Shown here: positions 24,410-33,840 of the stretch, in pieces
How positions within the stretch are numbered: the stretch's first letter is position 1
Layout: the number at the start of each line of letters is the position of its first letter
Source of the DNA: Lysinibacillus halotolerans
GTDB taxonomy: Bacteria > Bacillota > Bacilli > Bacillales_A > Planococcaceae
DNA length: 53,524 nucleotides
Reading direction: 5' to 3'
Assembly: GCF_003711845.1 (NCBI RefSeq)
Contig: NZ_RHLQ01000023.1
Location: 1 to 53,524, forward strand
The notes under the pieces: model-generated
What the model was told of the DNA's origin: nothing
Seen by the model: only the letters and a program-made list of their open reading frames with translations
The model's database searches: none
Program-made: the position numbers and the translations under genes

Positions 24410-25768
24410 TTATCTTTCATGAACTTTTTCGCCTTGTACCCATACTTGTTGAATGTTTTCCGGGCGTGCTAAGTACATTATTTTTTGGAAGATATCCTCT
24501 AAGTCATTATTGAAAATCGGAAGCTTTGCTGATGGGAGCGTCGTGTTAATTATTTGCACATCCCAAGCGTAATTTTCTTCAATGCGCCCAACTGGTAAGC
24601 TTAACGCTTCACCACCACCAGCAGTAGCGAAATAAAATGCCTCACTAGTTGTAATACGTGAAGAAGAAACTCCCCGTTTGTCGGCGGATATCGTTGTATC
24701 GACTCCTTCTTCTAACATTCTAGCTGCAATTACCGCCTGTCTTACATTATCAAAGAGACTAGGGGAGAAGCCACCGGAGATGTCTGTACCTAAGCCAATC
24801 TCAATGCCTAAATCATGCAAATGACGGGCTGGTAAAACCCCATTTGAGAAGAACACATTGGAAATGGGACAGTGGGCAACGGCGGTACCTGTAGAGGCAA
24901 ATAGTTTAGCATCTTTATCTGCTAAAAAGTTACAATGGGCCATTACAGCTTTTTCTTGTAACAAACCGAAATCATTTAAGGCGAAGGCATCGTGTTTATG
25001 GAATCGTTCAATCGCATACCCATGTTGCCAGTCGCTTTCACTACAATGGGATTGGATATGGGTATTATATTTAGCTGCCAATACCCCTAATCCTTTTAAT
25101 GCCTCGTCCGTACAACTTGGAATAAAACGGGGAGTTACGACAGGATAAACCCCTTGCTTTGTTTGTTCGTTTAGCTCTTGGACGGCAATGATAAACTCTT
25201 CCGTTTCTTTTAACGCGATTTCCGTACTTTCATCTCGATAATATTCAGGACATTGATCCGGATTATCCATGACGACTTTTCCAACAAGTCCTCTTTGCCC
25301 TAATCTTGCGCAAATTTGAGCTAACAACAAACTGGACTCCTTATGTATTGATGCAAAATATAGGGCAGTAGTAGTTCCATTTGCTAGCAATGTTTGTACT
25401 AAGTCTTCATAAACCGATTGGGCAAAGTTTATATCCGAAAATTTCGATTCAATAGGAAAAGTATACGTATTTAACCAGTCATAAAGAGGAAGATCGAGGG
25501 CTGTTCCAGCTTGAGCCCATTGTGGGGCGTGGACATGTAAATCAATAAACCCAGGTAATATATATTCCCCGTCTAATAAACGGTGAAAATTGTCTTTCCC
25601 TTCATATTCCCTAAGTAAAGTAACGTACTGCTCTTCTTCGGGAGAGACCGTTTTAACAATCATTCCTTTTTCATTAATGCAAAATAAATAGTCTTTTAAA
25701 ATGCCTACTTCTTCAAAGGTTTTACTTGTAAACGCCGTTCCTTGAAATACATGTGCATAATTCCCCAT
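24410..25768 (-). CDS. guaD: Guanine deaminase (amidohydrolase type)
   Basis: The 452-residue zinc hydrolase converts guanine to xanthine and ammonia. The metal site is visible as HVHAPQWAQAG, the His in HIQSHCSESDWQHGY, MAHCNFL and the Asp in GLGTDISGG. DLPLYDWLNTYTFPIESKF is characteristic of guanine deaminases rather than other amidohydrolases. AGGAGGAA precedes ATG 25768. It lets the cell use guanine as purine and nitrogen source and shares the substrate sensed by the riboswitch ahead of guaA, although the two loci are far apart. Confidence 0.92.
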   Translation of the reverse strand: MGNYAHVFQGTAFTSKTFEEVGILKDYLFCINEKGMIVKTVSPEEEQYVTLLREYEGKDNFHRLLDGEYILPGFIDLHVHAPQWAQAGTALDLPLYDWLNTYTFPIESKFSDINFAQSVYEDLVQTLLANGTTTALYFASIHKESSLLLAQICARLGQRGLVGKVVMDNPDQCPEYYRDESTEIALKETEEFIIAVQELNEQTKQGVYPVVTPRFIPSCTDEALKGLGVLAAKYNTHIQSHCSESDWQHGYAIERFHKHDAFALNDFGLLQEKAVMAHCNFLADKDAKLFASTGTAVAHCPISNVFFSNGVLPARHLHDLGIEIGLGTDISGGFSPSLFDNVRQAVIAARMLEEGVDTTISADKRGVSSSRITTSEAFYFATAGGGEALSLPVGRIEENYAWDVQIINTTLPSAKLPIFNNDLEDIFQKIMYLARPENIQQVWVQGEKVHER

Positions 25769-25993
25769 TCAATATTCCTCCTCTAAACCCAATTTTTTGA
25801 AATATTTTATTGATATTATAAGGATAATGGGAATTGAAGTCTATTAGAAATTAGTCAACATATGGATAACTATTGTCAGCGGCTATATATAGGAGAATAT
25901 AATTTAGAAAATTACTTAAATGTGTATTCGTAACAAAGTGTATGAATTAGGGTATTATTTATAGTAAGAAATTATTATAAGGACGTGTCATCA

Positions 25994-27166
25994 TTGTTGA
26001 AAGAAATTTATGCGGATTTACATATTCATATCGGCAGAACGGAAAGTGGACGGGCAGTAAAAATAACAGGAAGCAGAAATTTAACGTTACAGAACATTTT
26101 ACAAACGGCTACTTCCCGAAAAGGATTGGACTTAATCGGTATTATTGATTGTCATTCACCAGAAGTAATTGAAGAAATAGAACTATTGATTAGAGAAGGA
26201 AAAGCAACCGAGCTGTTAAATGGGGGAATTCGATACGAAAAGACAACGCTAATACCAGGAGCTGAAATTGAAATTTACGATGAAAATTGTCACGGACCAA
26301 TCCATGTATTAGCTTTTTTTCCAACAATCGAAAAGATGAAAGTTTTTTCCCGATGGTTAAGTAGTCAATTAAAAAACATCCATTTAAGCTCCCAACGGGT
26401 TTATTGCAGTGGGCGTACGTTACAGCAGAAAGTTCATGAATTAGGGGGATTATTTATACCAGCCCATGTGTTCACTCCCTTTAAAAGTCTTTATGGTAAA
26501 GGAGTAAAAAAGAGTTTAACAGAGGTGTTCGATCCCCGATTAATTGATGGCATTGAATTAGGATTAAGCTCGGACACTTATATGGTAAAAGGAATGAGTG
26601 AACTTGCCCCCTATACTTTTGTGACAAATTCGGATGCCCATTCTTTAGGAAAGATTGCCCGTGAATATCAAAAAATGCGAGTTGCTGATGCCAATTTTGA
26701 AGAATTAAAATTAGTCCTTCATCAACAAGAGGGCAGGACTATTATAGAAAACTTCGGTTTAAACCCGTTATTAGGGAAATATCATGAAACTGTATGTGCC
26801 AATTGTGGTGAACAAATAATAGAGGAGACAGAAGGAAGATGTCCTTATTGCGGGAAGGAACAGTTCATAAAAGGGGTATCAAAACGGATAAAAGAATTAA
26901 CAGATGCGCCGTCATTGCAAATAGAAAGACCTCCCTATACCCATCAAGTCCCTTTAGATTTTATTCCTGGAATTGGGCCGAAAACGATCGAAAAAATGTT
27001 AAATGCTTTTGGAACAGAAATGAATATTTTACACAAAGTAACGGTGGAAGATTTAGCGAAGGTCATTCCTGAAAAATTAGCCTATACCATTGATCTTGCT
27101 CGGAAAGGAAAAATAGGTATAACGGTCGGTGGTGGAGGGGTTTACGGAAAAATCGAATCAAATTAA
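25994..27166 (+). CDS. yqxK: Endonuclease Q family DNA repair nuclease (YqxK)
   Basis: The 390-residue EndoQ-type protein cleaves DNA 5' of deaminated bases and abasic sites. An N-terminal PHP domain (YADLHIHIG, IIDCHSPEV, PGAEIEI, NSDAHSLG) holds the metal site, followed by a zinc ribbon (CANCGEQ and CPYCGK, about residue 265-285) and a helix-hairpin-helix region (IPGIGPKTIEKM). I chose TTG 25994 because the stretch AAGGACGTG (25979-25987) is the ribosome site; the GTG at 25985 is within it. It is divergent from guaD with a 225-bp gap in which I see no clear motif. Confidence 0.88.
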   Translation: MLKEIYADLHIHIGRTESGRAVKITGSRNLTLQNILQTATSRKGLDLIGIIDCHSPEVIEEIELLIREGKATELLNGGIRYEKTTLIPGAEIEIYDENCHGPIHVLAFFPTIEKMKVFSRWLSSQLKNIHLSSQRVYCSGRTLQQKVHELGGLFIPAHVFTPFKSLYGKGVKKSLTEVFDPRLIDGIELGLSSDTYMVKGMSELAPYTFVTNSDAHSLGKIAREYQKMRVADANFEELKLVLHQQEGRTIIENFGLNPLLGKYHETVCANCGEQIIEETEGRCPYCGKEQFIKGVSKRIKELTDAPSLQIERPPYTHQVPLDFIPGIGPKTIEKMLNAFGTEMNILHKVTVEDLAKVIPEKLAYTIDLARKGKIGITVGGGGVYGKIESN

Positions 27167-27175
27167 TGGGAAATA

Positions 27176-27228
27176 AAAAAACAAGCTACTTGTTTAAGAC
27201 GGGGAATCTTAAACGTAGCTTGTTTTAA
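27176..27228 (+). terminator. Terminator after yqxK
   Basis: ACAAGCTAC and GTTTAAGA (27181-27199) pair with TCTTAAAC and GTAGCTTGT (27207-27223). The stem is long with a 2-base bulge, followed by TTTAAA. An A-run on the left also allows termination on the minus strand. Confidence 0.8.
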
Positions 27229-27259
27229 AGGGATGTATGTCACTTGGACATATATTTTA

Positions 27260-27314
27260 TAGCAAATTGGGGAATTTGTGGTTTTGGGATTACCTTTACC
27301 ACAAAAATTTGCTA
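27260..27314. repeat. Nested inverted repeat between convergent genes
   Basis: TAGCAAATT pairs with AATTTGCTA (27260-27268 with 27306-27314) and TTTGTGGT with ACCACAAA (27275-27282 with 27298-27305). GGGGAA is a one-sided internal bulge. No T-run follows on either strand. Confidence 0.55.
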
Positions 27315-27356
27315 GGGGATACGTTATTAATATAGACAACTTTTCTCCATTTCATA

Positions 27357-28121
27357 TCATGAAACTGGATTTTTTTTATCGCTCCATTCAAGTCCTTCGA
27401 AGAAACGATATACTTCTTCAAATACAAGTTCTTTTTCTTTATCAAGGGTTAAAATATGCCCTGAATTGATAAAACTTTTAACGGACTTAATGCGAGATTT
27501 TACAGAGTTATATATTAAGTCAGCACTTTGACAATAATAATCGTCATCACGAAGTCCACGTAAAATGTGAACCGGAGTTTGAATTTCTGGAAGTTTAGCA
27601 CTTGTTTCATTAATCATACCTTGTAAATATTCTAAAGAAGGCATGCGGAATTTTTTTGCCAACTCTTGAGGTTGATCCGCTTGTTCATCATATGTGCCGG
27701 CTAATTTTTTATATTTAATCGTATAGTCGATAATTCGTTCTTGTAAACTATCTACACTTTTTGCTAAAGCAGGAGCTGACATTGTAACGATTGCTTTTGT
27801 AGGACGTTCTTCACCTAATTTTAAAGAGAAGATGCCACCAAGGGATACACCGGCTACGGCGATTTCTTCATAGCCTCGTTTTTTTAACTCGTCATACCCT
27901 TCTAATGCACTGTTCCACCATTCGATTGGATTTGTTTGGATCAGTGTATTTGGGTCACCACCATGTCCTTTATATAATGGTGCATGTACAGTATAGTTAC
28001 GGTCGGATAAATATCTTCCTAATCGTTTTACGTCGTTTGTGTTTCCTGTAAAACCATGAAGTAAAAGAACGGCTCGATTACCTTTCTCAATCGTAAATGG
28101 TTTTGGAGGAATGATTTTCAT
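27357..28121 (-). CDS. est: Alpha/beta hydrolase carboxylesterase (Est30-like)
   Basis: This 254-residue cytoplasmic carboxylesterase belongs to the Est30/YvaK family. The oxyanion motif is LLHGFTGN, the nucleophile elbow GVSLGG (Ser about residue 94), and the remaining triad lies in LRGLRDDDYY (Asp) and NSGHILTLD (His). The family hydrolyses short-chain esters; the natural substrate is not known. AAAGGAG precedes ATG 28121. It is divergent from a LysR regulator (193-bp gap), which may control it. Confidence 0.9.
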   Translation of the reverse strand: MKIIPPKPFTIEKGNRAVLLLHGFTGNTNDVKRLGRYLSDRNYTVHAPLYKGHGGDPNTLIQTNPIEWWNSALEGYDELKKRGYEEIAVAGVSLGGIFSLKLGEERPTKAIVTMSAPALAKSVDSLQERIIDYTIKYKKLAGTYDEQADQPQELAKKFRMPSLEYLQGMINETSAKLPEIQTPVHILRGLRDDDYYCQSADLIYNSVKSRIKSVKSFINSGHILTLDKEKELVFEEVYRFFEGLEWSDKKNPVS

Positions 28122-28219
28122 TTTAATAGACTCCTTTAATATTTAGTTGTGACAAACATGAGAATTTTTTAGGCAAAGTGTTGTTTTTTTATTTAAAATT
28201 TGATATGCAAACTTGATGT

Positions 28220-28240
28220 TTAACATTATTATAGTGTTAA
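28220..28240. promoter_or_regulatory. Possible LysR-type operator
   Basis: TTAACA-N9-TGTTAA (28220-28240), a dyad that includes the T-N11-A pattern of LysR sites. It lies between est and the LysR gene, 75 bp before the regulator's ATG. Confidence 0.4.
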
Positions 28241-28314
28241 CAATACATAAGTACAATTTATTGTTTTTATCATAATCATTCCAAATAGTTATCAATTAAA
28301 GAGAGGGATACGAA

Positions 28315-29199
28315 ATGGAAATTCAGCAGCTCGAATATTTTAAAACAGTAGCAGAAATGCAACATATGACCCATGCGGCAGAAAAGTTAAATATATCACA
28401 ACCTGCATTAAGTAAATCCATCTCAAATATTGAACAAGAAATTGGGGTACCTCTATTTGATCGGCAAGGCCGTTCAATCAATTTGAACCGTTACGGCAAG
28501 CTGTTTTTAAATAGTGTAGATATCATTTTAGAGGAGTTTGAAAAAGCAAAGGAAGAAATCGGTGGGTTAGTGATGCCCGGGTTTGGTGAAGTAGCCTTTG
28601 GATTTATTCATACCCTTGGAATGGAAGTTGTACCAGAATTAATGGCCCACGTTCCAGAAAGATATCCAAATATGAAATTTACCTTAACACAAGCTGCCTC
28701 CTATAATTTGTTAAAGTGGTTGGAGGAAGGTCAAATTGATTTATGCTTATCCCAACGGATTACTTCGAAAACGATTGAAATTGATTGGATTGAGCTATGG
28801 AGTGAGGAACTATTTGTAATTGTTCCGAAAAATCATCGCTTTGCCAACAGAGAGTCCATTAAGCTTGAAGAAATTAAAGACGAACCTTTTATTTCGATTA
28901 AACGGGGGAACGCTTTAAGACTTATTGTTGATAAATTTTTTAAAGAAGCCGGCATTACAACGAATATTACCTTTGCAGCTGAAGAAATGCACACTGTTGC
29001 CGGGTTCGTTGGAGCTGGTTTAGGGGTTTCGTTAATTCCGAATGTGAAGGGGTTAAATGATTATAATGTTTGTAAAATCCGTGTTAGTGAGCCGATCTGC
29101 GAAAGGAAAATAGGCGTTTCGTGGGCAGCTAATCGGTATTTGTCACCTGCAGCAAATCAATTTAAAAATTATTTAGTGGAATATTTTAAGGAAAAGTAA
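28315..29199 (+). CDS. LysR-family transcriptional regulator
   Basis: This 294-residue regulator has the standard N-terminal winged helix (QLEYFKTVAEMQHMTHAAEKLNIS, QPALSKSISNIEQEIGVPLFDR) and a periplasmic-binding-type effector domain (about 90-290; GAGLGVSLIPN). The effector is unknown. GAGAGGG precedes ATG 28315. Its divergent partner is the carboxylesterase, the most likely target; the Sel1 gene follows 38 bp downstream on the same strand and may be co-transcribed. Confidence 0.88.
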   Translation: MEIQQLEYFKTVAEMQHMTHAAEKLNISQPALSKSISNIEQEIGVPLFDRQGRSINLNRYGKLFLNSVDIILEEFEKAKEEIGGLVMPGFGEVAFGFIHTLGMEVVPELMAHVPERYPNMKFTLTQAASYNLLKWLEEGQIDLCLSQRITSKTIEIDWIELWSEELFVIVPKNHRFANRESIKLEEIKDEPFISIKRGNALRLIVDKFFKEAGITTNITFAAEEMHTVAGFVGAGLGVSLIPNVKGLNDYNVCKIRVSEPICERKIGVSWAANRYLSPAANQFKNYLVEYFKEK

Positions 29200-29237
29200 T
29201 GGGTAACTTATATTAAATATAGTTAAAGGTGTAGATT

Positions 29238-30113
29238 ATGTTGGTTCATAATTATGAGACGTTCGAAAAATTATTGAAGGATCATTCCCATTTATTCCAT
29301 AGAGATGAAATCGAAGCTGCTTTGAAATTTTATGTCCTTGCTTTAAGTGGGGATGTTCATGCGATGTTAGAGATTGCTACCGTTTATCGTCATATGGAAC
29401 ACTACAGTGATTCAGTGCATTGGTTAACAGAAGCAGACCACTTGGGACATTTACAAGCGGCGTATGAGCTGGGGAATAGTTATTTTGAAGGATTAGGCGT
29501 GGAAGAAGATTATAAGATGGCCTTCGAATACTATAAAAAAGCAGCTGAAAAAGGGCACGCAGATGCAGCCAATAATTTAGCTGATATGTATTTAAACGGT
29601 GAAGGGGTTTCCATGAACGAAAAAGAAGCATTACACTGGTTTACGTTCGCTGCATCCAAGGAAGTGGTGGAGGCAATGTATACCCTTGGCATTATGTATG
29701 AGCAAGGGATTGGTGTAAAAGTAGATAAGGAAACCGCCTTTCAATATTATTTTAAATCTGCTGAAGGCGGCTATGAGGAAGCTCAATATCGGGTAGGTTC
29801 CGTATTTTTAGATGGGTTGCTCGGTCAAGAACGGAATGTACCTGAAGCTTTACACTGGTTTGAACGGGCTGCTAAATCCCACCATATTGATTCCATTTAT
29901 AATCTTGGCTTTTTATATGAAAATGGATTGGGTGTACTGAGGAATGGTAAAAAGGCACTTTATTATTACAAAAGGGCGGCGCTGCTTGGGGATTATCAAG
30001 CGAAATTAAATATCGCAACGATTTATGAATTAGGTTTGGATGTTCCAAAGGATAAAAAAGAAGCGAGTAAATGGCGAAAAGCTGCAATGCATCAAATGGA
30101 TACTTCGGAGTAA
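29238..30113 (+). CDS. Sel1-repeat (TPR-like) protein
   Basis: This 291-residue helical-repeat protein has about seven Sel1 units of 36 residues. Clear examples are AAYELGNSYFEGLGVEED, AMYTLGIMYEQGIGVKVD and SIYNLGFLYENGLGVLRN, each followed by an A-helix ending in YYKKAAEKG-type sequence. It has no signal peptide, so a cytoplasmic scaffold or adaptor role is likely; no partner can be named. AAGGTG lies 8 bases before ATG 29238. It follows the LysR gene closely. Confidence 0.85.
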   Translation: MLVHNYETFEKLLKDHSHLFHRDEIEAALKFYVLALSGDVHAMLEIATVYRHMEHYSDSVHWLTEADHLGHLQAAYELGNSYFEGLGVEEDYKMAFEYYKKAAEKGHADAANNLADMYLNGEGVSMNEKEALHWFTFAASKEVVEAMYTLGIMYEQGIGVKVDKETAFQYYFKSAEGGYEEAQYRVGSVFLDGLLGQERNVPEALHWFERAAKSHHIDSIYNLGFLYENGLGVLRNGKKALYYYKRAALLGDYQAKLNIATIYELGLDVPKDKKEASKWRKAAMHQMDTSE

Positions 30114-30124
30114 AAAGAATGAGG

Positions 30125-30215
30125 AAAAGGGATTTCTTATTTTGAACAGTCTTTGTTTGTTAGATATTCATCTAATAGATAAGGGTACTTCAATTGAAAG
30201 AAATCTCTTTTTATA
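30125..30215 (+). terminator. Possible long-loop terminator after the Sel1 gene
   Basis: GATTTCTT (30130-30137) can pair with AAGAAATC near 30200, just ahead of TCTTTTTAT. The roughly 60-base loop carries its own small hairpin, TTAGAT-ATTC-ATCTAA (30158-30173). This is a less regular structure than the other terminators here. Confidence 0.4.
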
Positions 30216-30328
30216 TAGCAGACAATTTGTTCGACTTCCTTTGATGTGCTAAATTTGTAAAGGAAACTAAAACGTATGTAAAGTTAGACAACCAATATAA
30301 ATTTTTGAACGATTAGGGAGTTGGCATT

Positions 30329-31711
30329 ATGAAAACAGTTGTTGTTGTTGGGGGAGGAATAACTGGGTTATGTACGATGCATTATTTAATCCGCCAAGCT
30401 AAAGAAGGAGAGAAGGTACGTTATATTTTAGCAGAGAAAAATCCCTATTTAGGTGGCAAGATGCATAGCGTAGAGGAAAAAGGATTCATTATGGAAACTG
30501 GGGCAGATTCTATTGTAGCGCGACATCCTGGAGTACTTGAACTTATTTCTGATTTAGATTTTGAATCCGAATTAGTATATAACGAGACGGGTATTTCTTA
30601 TATCCATACAAATAATGAATTACATGCTATTCCTGCAGGGTCTACCTTTGGAATTCCGATGAGTGTTGAATCGTTACAGGCAAGTACGTTAATTTCTGAA
30701 GAAGGAAAAAAACGGGTTTTGGAAGATAGCGATATCCCAAATACAAGTTTCACGAAAGAAAGCTCCATTGGGGAGTTTTTAGAATACTTTTTAGGGAAAG
30801 AAATTGTCGAGAAGCAAATTGCTCCTGTACTTGCTGGAGTCTACTCGGGAGATTTATATCAATTATCCCTTGCTTCCACATTACCTTACTTAGTCGATTA
30901 TAAAAATGAGTACGGCAGTATTATGAAAGGGTTCGAAGCCCATAGAGAACAATTTGAAAAAGCAGCAAATAAAAAATTTATCTCCTTTAAAAATGGATTG
31001 TCCGCTTTAATTGATCGGTTAGAGGAAATGCTTCCACAAGTGGAATTTTATAAAAATACTGAAACGACAAGTGTATTGAAAAACGATAACGGATATGAAG
31101 TGGCATTTTCAAATGGTGAGATAATTCAAGCGGATGTCGTTGTATTAGCCGTACCGAATACAGTTGTAAAAAATGTGTTAAATGATCAAGAACTTGATGG
31201 ACAACTAGAGAAGTTTACAAATGGTTCAGCTATTACAATGTATTTAGGATTTGATATTCCAGATTCAGTTCTCCCTGCAGATGGCACTGGATTTATCGTA
31301 TCCCATAATAGTGATTTAGTTTGTAATGCTTCTACTTGGACGAGCCGTAAATGGAAGCATACATCGAAAAACGGTAATTTGCTTGTTCGACTTTTCTATA
31401 AAAATAATAATCCGAGATATGAAGAGTTAGCTTCTATGTCAGAAGAAGAGCTAACAAAAGTTGCATTAGAAGATGTCAGACTAAGCTTAAATATTGAAGA
31501 GCAACCAGTTGTGGTGAATATTAAAAAGTGGATTAATCAAATGCCGAAATATGATATTGCCCATAATGAAGCTTTGCAAGTTGTTGTAAATGAATTAAAT
31601 CGAAAGTATCCAAATCTCTTTATTGCGGGATGCTCCTATTTTGGTGTAGGAATTGGTGCGTGTATTGAAAATGGTAAAAATACAGCGAAAAAAGTGTTAG
31701 AAGTTTTATAA
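30329..31711 (+). CDS. hemY: HemY: coproporphyrinogen III/protoporphyrinogen oxidase
   Basis: This 460-residue FAD flavoenzyme belongs to the heme pathway; in Gram-positives it oxidises coproporphyrinogen III to coproporphyrin III (also named CgoX). The FAD-binding motif VVVGGGITGLCTMHYL is at the N-terminus, with LGGKMHSVEEKGFIMETGADS and the C-terminal FIAGCSYFGVGIGACIENGKNTA flavin-monooxygenase-like closure. AGGGAG precedes ATG 30329. In many Bacillales it follows hemE-hemH; here it stands alone, with the methionine operon next. Confidence 0.9.
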   Translation: MKTVVVVGGGITGLCTMHYLIRQAKEGEKVRYILAEKNPYLGGKMHSVEEKGFIMETGADSIVARHPGVLELISDLDFESELVYNETGISYIHTNNELHAIPAGSTFGIPMSVESLQASTLISEEGKKRVLEDSDIPNTSFTKESSIGEFLEYFLGKEIVEKQIAPVLAGVYSGDLYQLSLASTLPYLVDYKNEYGSIMKGFEAHREQFEKAANKKFISFKNGLSALIDRLEEMLPQVEFYKNTETTSVLKNDNGYEVAFSNGEIIQADVVVLAVPNTVVKNVLNDQELDGQLEKFTNGSAITMYLGFDIPDSVLPADGTGFIVSHNSDLVCNASTWTSRKWKHTSKNGNLLVRLFYKNNNPRYEELASMSEEELTKVALEDVRLSLNIEEQPVVVNIKKWINQMPKYDIAHNEALQVVVNELNRKYPNLFIAGCSYFGVGIGACIENGKNTAKKVLEVL

Positions 31712-31733
31712 TCATTGAATGGTTAAAAACGTA

Positions 31734-31762
31734 TTGACGAAAACCTTTTTTCAAGATATTAT
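31734..31762 (+). promoter_or_regulatory. Promoter of the SAM-riboswitch operon
   Basis: -35 TTGACG (31734-31739), 17-bp spacer, -10 TATTAT (31757-31762). The expected start lies about 25 bases before the riboswitch P1 helix. Confidence 0.65.
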
Positions 31763-31792
31763 ACAATCTAATATTAAAAATTTTTAAATAAT

Positions 31793-31893
31793 TTCTTATC
31801 AAGAGAAGCAGAGGGACTGGCCCAATGAAGCTTCAGCAACCAACTTTCAAGTAAGGTGCTAAATCCAGCAGGCGAAAAGCCGGAAGATAAGGA
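31793..31893 (+). ncRNA. SAM-I riboswitch (S-box)
   Basis: The S-box core is present: AGCAGAGGGACTGGCCC and GAAGCTTCAGCAACC (P2 with kink-turn and pseudoknot parts), AAGGTGCTAAATCCAGCAGG (P3 side) and GATAAGGAGG. P1 forms between TTCTTATC (31793-31800) and GATAAGGA (31886-31893). With SAM bound, P1 holds and the downstream terminator forms, so yitJ-metH are switched off when SAM is plentiful. Confidence 0.95.
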
Positions 31894-31912
31894 GGAAAAT
31901 CATTGGATTATT

Positions 31913-31946
31913 AGCCTTCTTTTCATAAAGAAGGCTTTTTATTTTA
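31913..31946 (+). terminator. Riboswitch-controlled terminator
   Basis: GCCTTCTTT (31914-31922) pairs with AAAGAAGGC (31927-31935) around TCAT, followed by TTTTTATTTT. Its 5' arm can pair with the AAGATAAGG segment of P1, giving the antiterminator. Confidence 0.93.
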
Positions 31947-31995
31947 TATAAATAAACTGAAATTTTTGAAAGTAATAGGTGGGGGTTGAGAAAAA

Positions 31996-33840
31996 ATGGG
32001 ACTACTTGAAGCGTTAAAGTCAAAGGTGTTAACCGCTGATGGAGCGATGGGGACACTTTTATATTCCTATGGTCTTGATAATTGTCATGAAGAAATGAAT
32101 ATTATTAGACCGGATGTGATTGAAAAAATTCATGGTGAATATATTGCAGCAGGTGCGGATGTTATTCAAACAAATACATATGGTGCCAATGCCATTAAAC
32201 TAGCACGGTACGGACTAGAATCGAAAGTGGTAGAAATCAATGAGGCTGCCATTGCCCTAGCAAAAAAGGCAGCCAATGGCGGACAATTTGTCATCGGTTC
32301 AATCGGAGGGATTCGCGGTGTAAGAAAAAGCGATACAACCCTTGAAGAAATTTTAACGGCAATTCGTGAACAAGCGACTGTATTAATTGATGGTCAAATT
32401 GATGGTTTATTACTAGAGACATATTATGACTTCAAGGAACTTTCGGAAACAATCAAAATGCTTCGTTCCATTACCAATATGCCAATTATTGCGCAAGTTT
32501 CAATGCATGATCCTGGCGTTTTACAAAATGGTTTGAAATTAAATGTAGCCTTACAACAATTAGAAAAGATAGGAGCTGATATCGTCGGGGTGAATTGTCG
32601 ATTAGGCCCTCATCACACGATTCAAGCCTTTGAAGGTGTAGAACTTCCAGAGAGGGCATTTTTATCCGCCTATCCCAATGCTTCATTGCTAGCTATCGAA
32701 GAAGGGAAAGTAATATACGAATCGGAAGCGGATTATTTTGCTCGAGCAGCAGTGCAACTACGCAACCAAGGTGTCCGTTTAATTGGCGGTTGTTGTGGTA
32801 CGACACCAAAACATATTGAAGCGGCGAAAAAGTTGCTAGTAAACTTAAACCCGATCATTACAAAAGAAGCAAAGCCGATTCAAGAAATCGTCATTCAAGA
32901 GGCGGAACCAAGAAATGCAGAACCGTTACATGAAAAGGTAAAGCGTGAACGGTCGATCATTGTTGAACTTGATACACCGAGACATTTGGAAATCAATACT
33001 TTTGTGGAAGGGGCCAAGGCGCTCTATAACGAAGGGGCGGATATCATTATGATGGCCGATAATTCTTTAGCATCTCCTCGTGTTAGTAATATCGCAATGG
33101 GCTCTATATTAAAATTGCAACATAATATCCGAGTTATGCCACACATTACTTGTCGTGACCGTAACTTAATTGGATTACAATCCCACTTAATGGGACTAAA
33201 TGCTGTTGGCCTACACGATGTTTTAGCGGTGACAGGGGATCCAACAAAGGTTGGGGATTTCCCTGGTGCTACTAGCGTCTATGATGTTTCATCCATGGAG
33301 TTAATCTCTCTAATAAAACAATTAAATGAAGGTATCTCCTTCTCTGGTAAAGTGTTGCGTAAAAAAGCGAATTTTTCCGTCGCAGCCGCCTTTAACCCAA
33401 ATGTCCGGGTATTGGATAGAGCAGTTAGTAGGCTTGAGAAAAAAATTGAACACGGAGCAGATTATTTTATTTCTCAACCGGTCTATTCAAAGGAAAAAAT
33501 TGAGGAAATTTACGAAGCAACGAAACATTTGGATACTCCTATTTATATTGGAATTATGCCATTAACAAGTTTTAGAAGCGCAGAATTTTTACACCATGAA
33601 GTGCCGGGAATTAAATTATCAGATGAAGTGTTAGAAAGAATGGAAGCTTGTGAAGGTGATAAAGTTCTAGAAGCTAAAGAAGGGGTAGCAATTGCTAGGG
33701 AATTACTTGATACAGCGGTTAGTCGTTTTAATGGAATTTATTTAATCACGCCATTTTTACGCTACGATTTAACAATTCAATTAATGCAATATATCAAACA
33801 ACTTGATGAGCAAAACAAAGGAGTAAAAGTAAATGCTTAA
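31996..33840 (+). CDS. yitJ: YitJ: homocysteine S-methyltransferase/methylenetetrahydrofolate reductase
   Basis: The 614-residue bifunctional protein has an N-terminal Hcy-binding barrel (about 1-290) with zinc cysteines in GVNCRLG and [11 protein letters not shown], and a C-terminal MTHFR domain (about 310-605; NIRVMPHITCRDRNLIGLQ, TGDPTK, FSVAAAFNPNVR, FISQPVY, GIMPLTSFRSAEF). The reductase would supply 5-methyl-THF; the Hcy domain uses a methyl donor to form methionine. Length and fusion equal B. subtilis YitJ (612). GGGGGTTGAG precedes ATG 31996. It is the first gene after the SAM-I riboswitch and overlaps metH by 8 bases. Confidence 0.94.
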   Translation: MGLLEALKSKVLTADGAMGTLLYSYGLDNCHEEMNIIRPDVIEKIHGEYIAAGADVIQTNTYGANAIKLARYGLESKVVEINEAAIALAKKAANGGQFVIGSIGGIRGVRKSDTTLEEILTAIREQATVLIDGQIDGLLLETYYDFKELSETIKMLRSITNMPIIAQVSMHDPGVLQNGLKLNVALQQLEKIGADIVGVNCRLGPHHTIQAFEGVELPERAFLSAYPNASLLAIEEGKVIYESEADYFARAAVQLRNQGVRLIGGCCGTTPKHIEAAKKLLVNLNPIITKEAKPIQEIVIQEAEPRNAEPLHEKVKRERSIIVELDTPRHLEINTFVEGAKALYNEGADIIMMADNSLASPRVSNIAMGSILKLQHNIRVMPHITCRDRNLIGLQSHLMGLNAVGLHDVLAVTGDPTKVGDFPGATSVYDVSSMELISLIKQLNEGISFSGKVLRKKANFSVAAAFNPNVRVLDRAVSRLEKKIEHGADYFISQPVYSKEKIEEIYEATKHLDTPIYIGIMPLTSFRSAEFLHHEVPGIKLSDEVLERMEACEGDKVLEAKEGVAIARELLDTAVSRFNGIYLITPFLRYDLTIQLMQYIKQLDEQNKGVKVNA

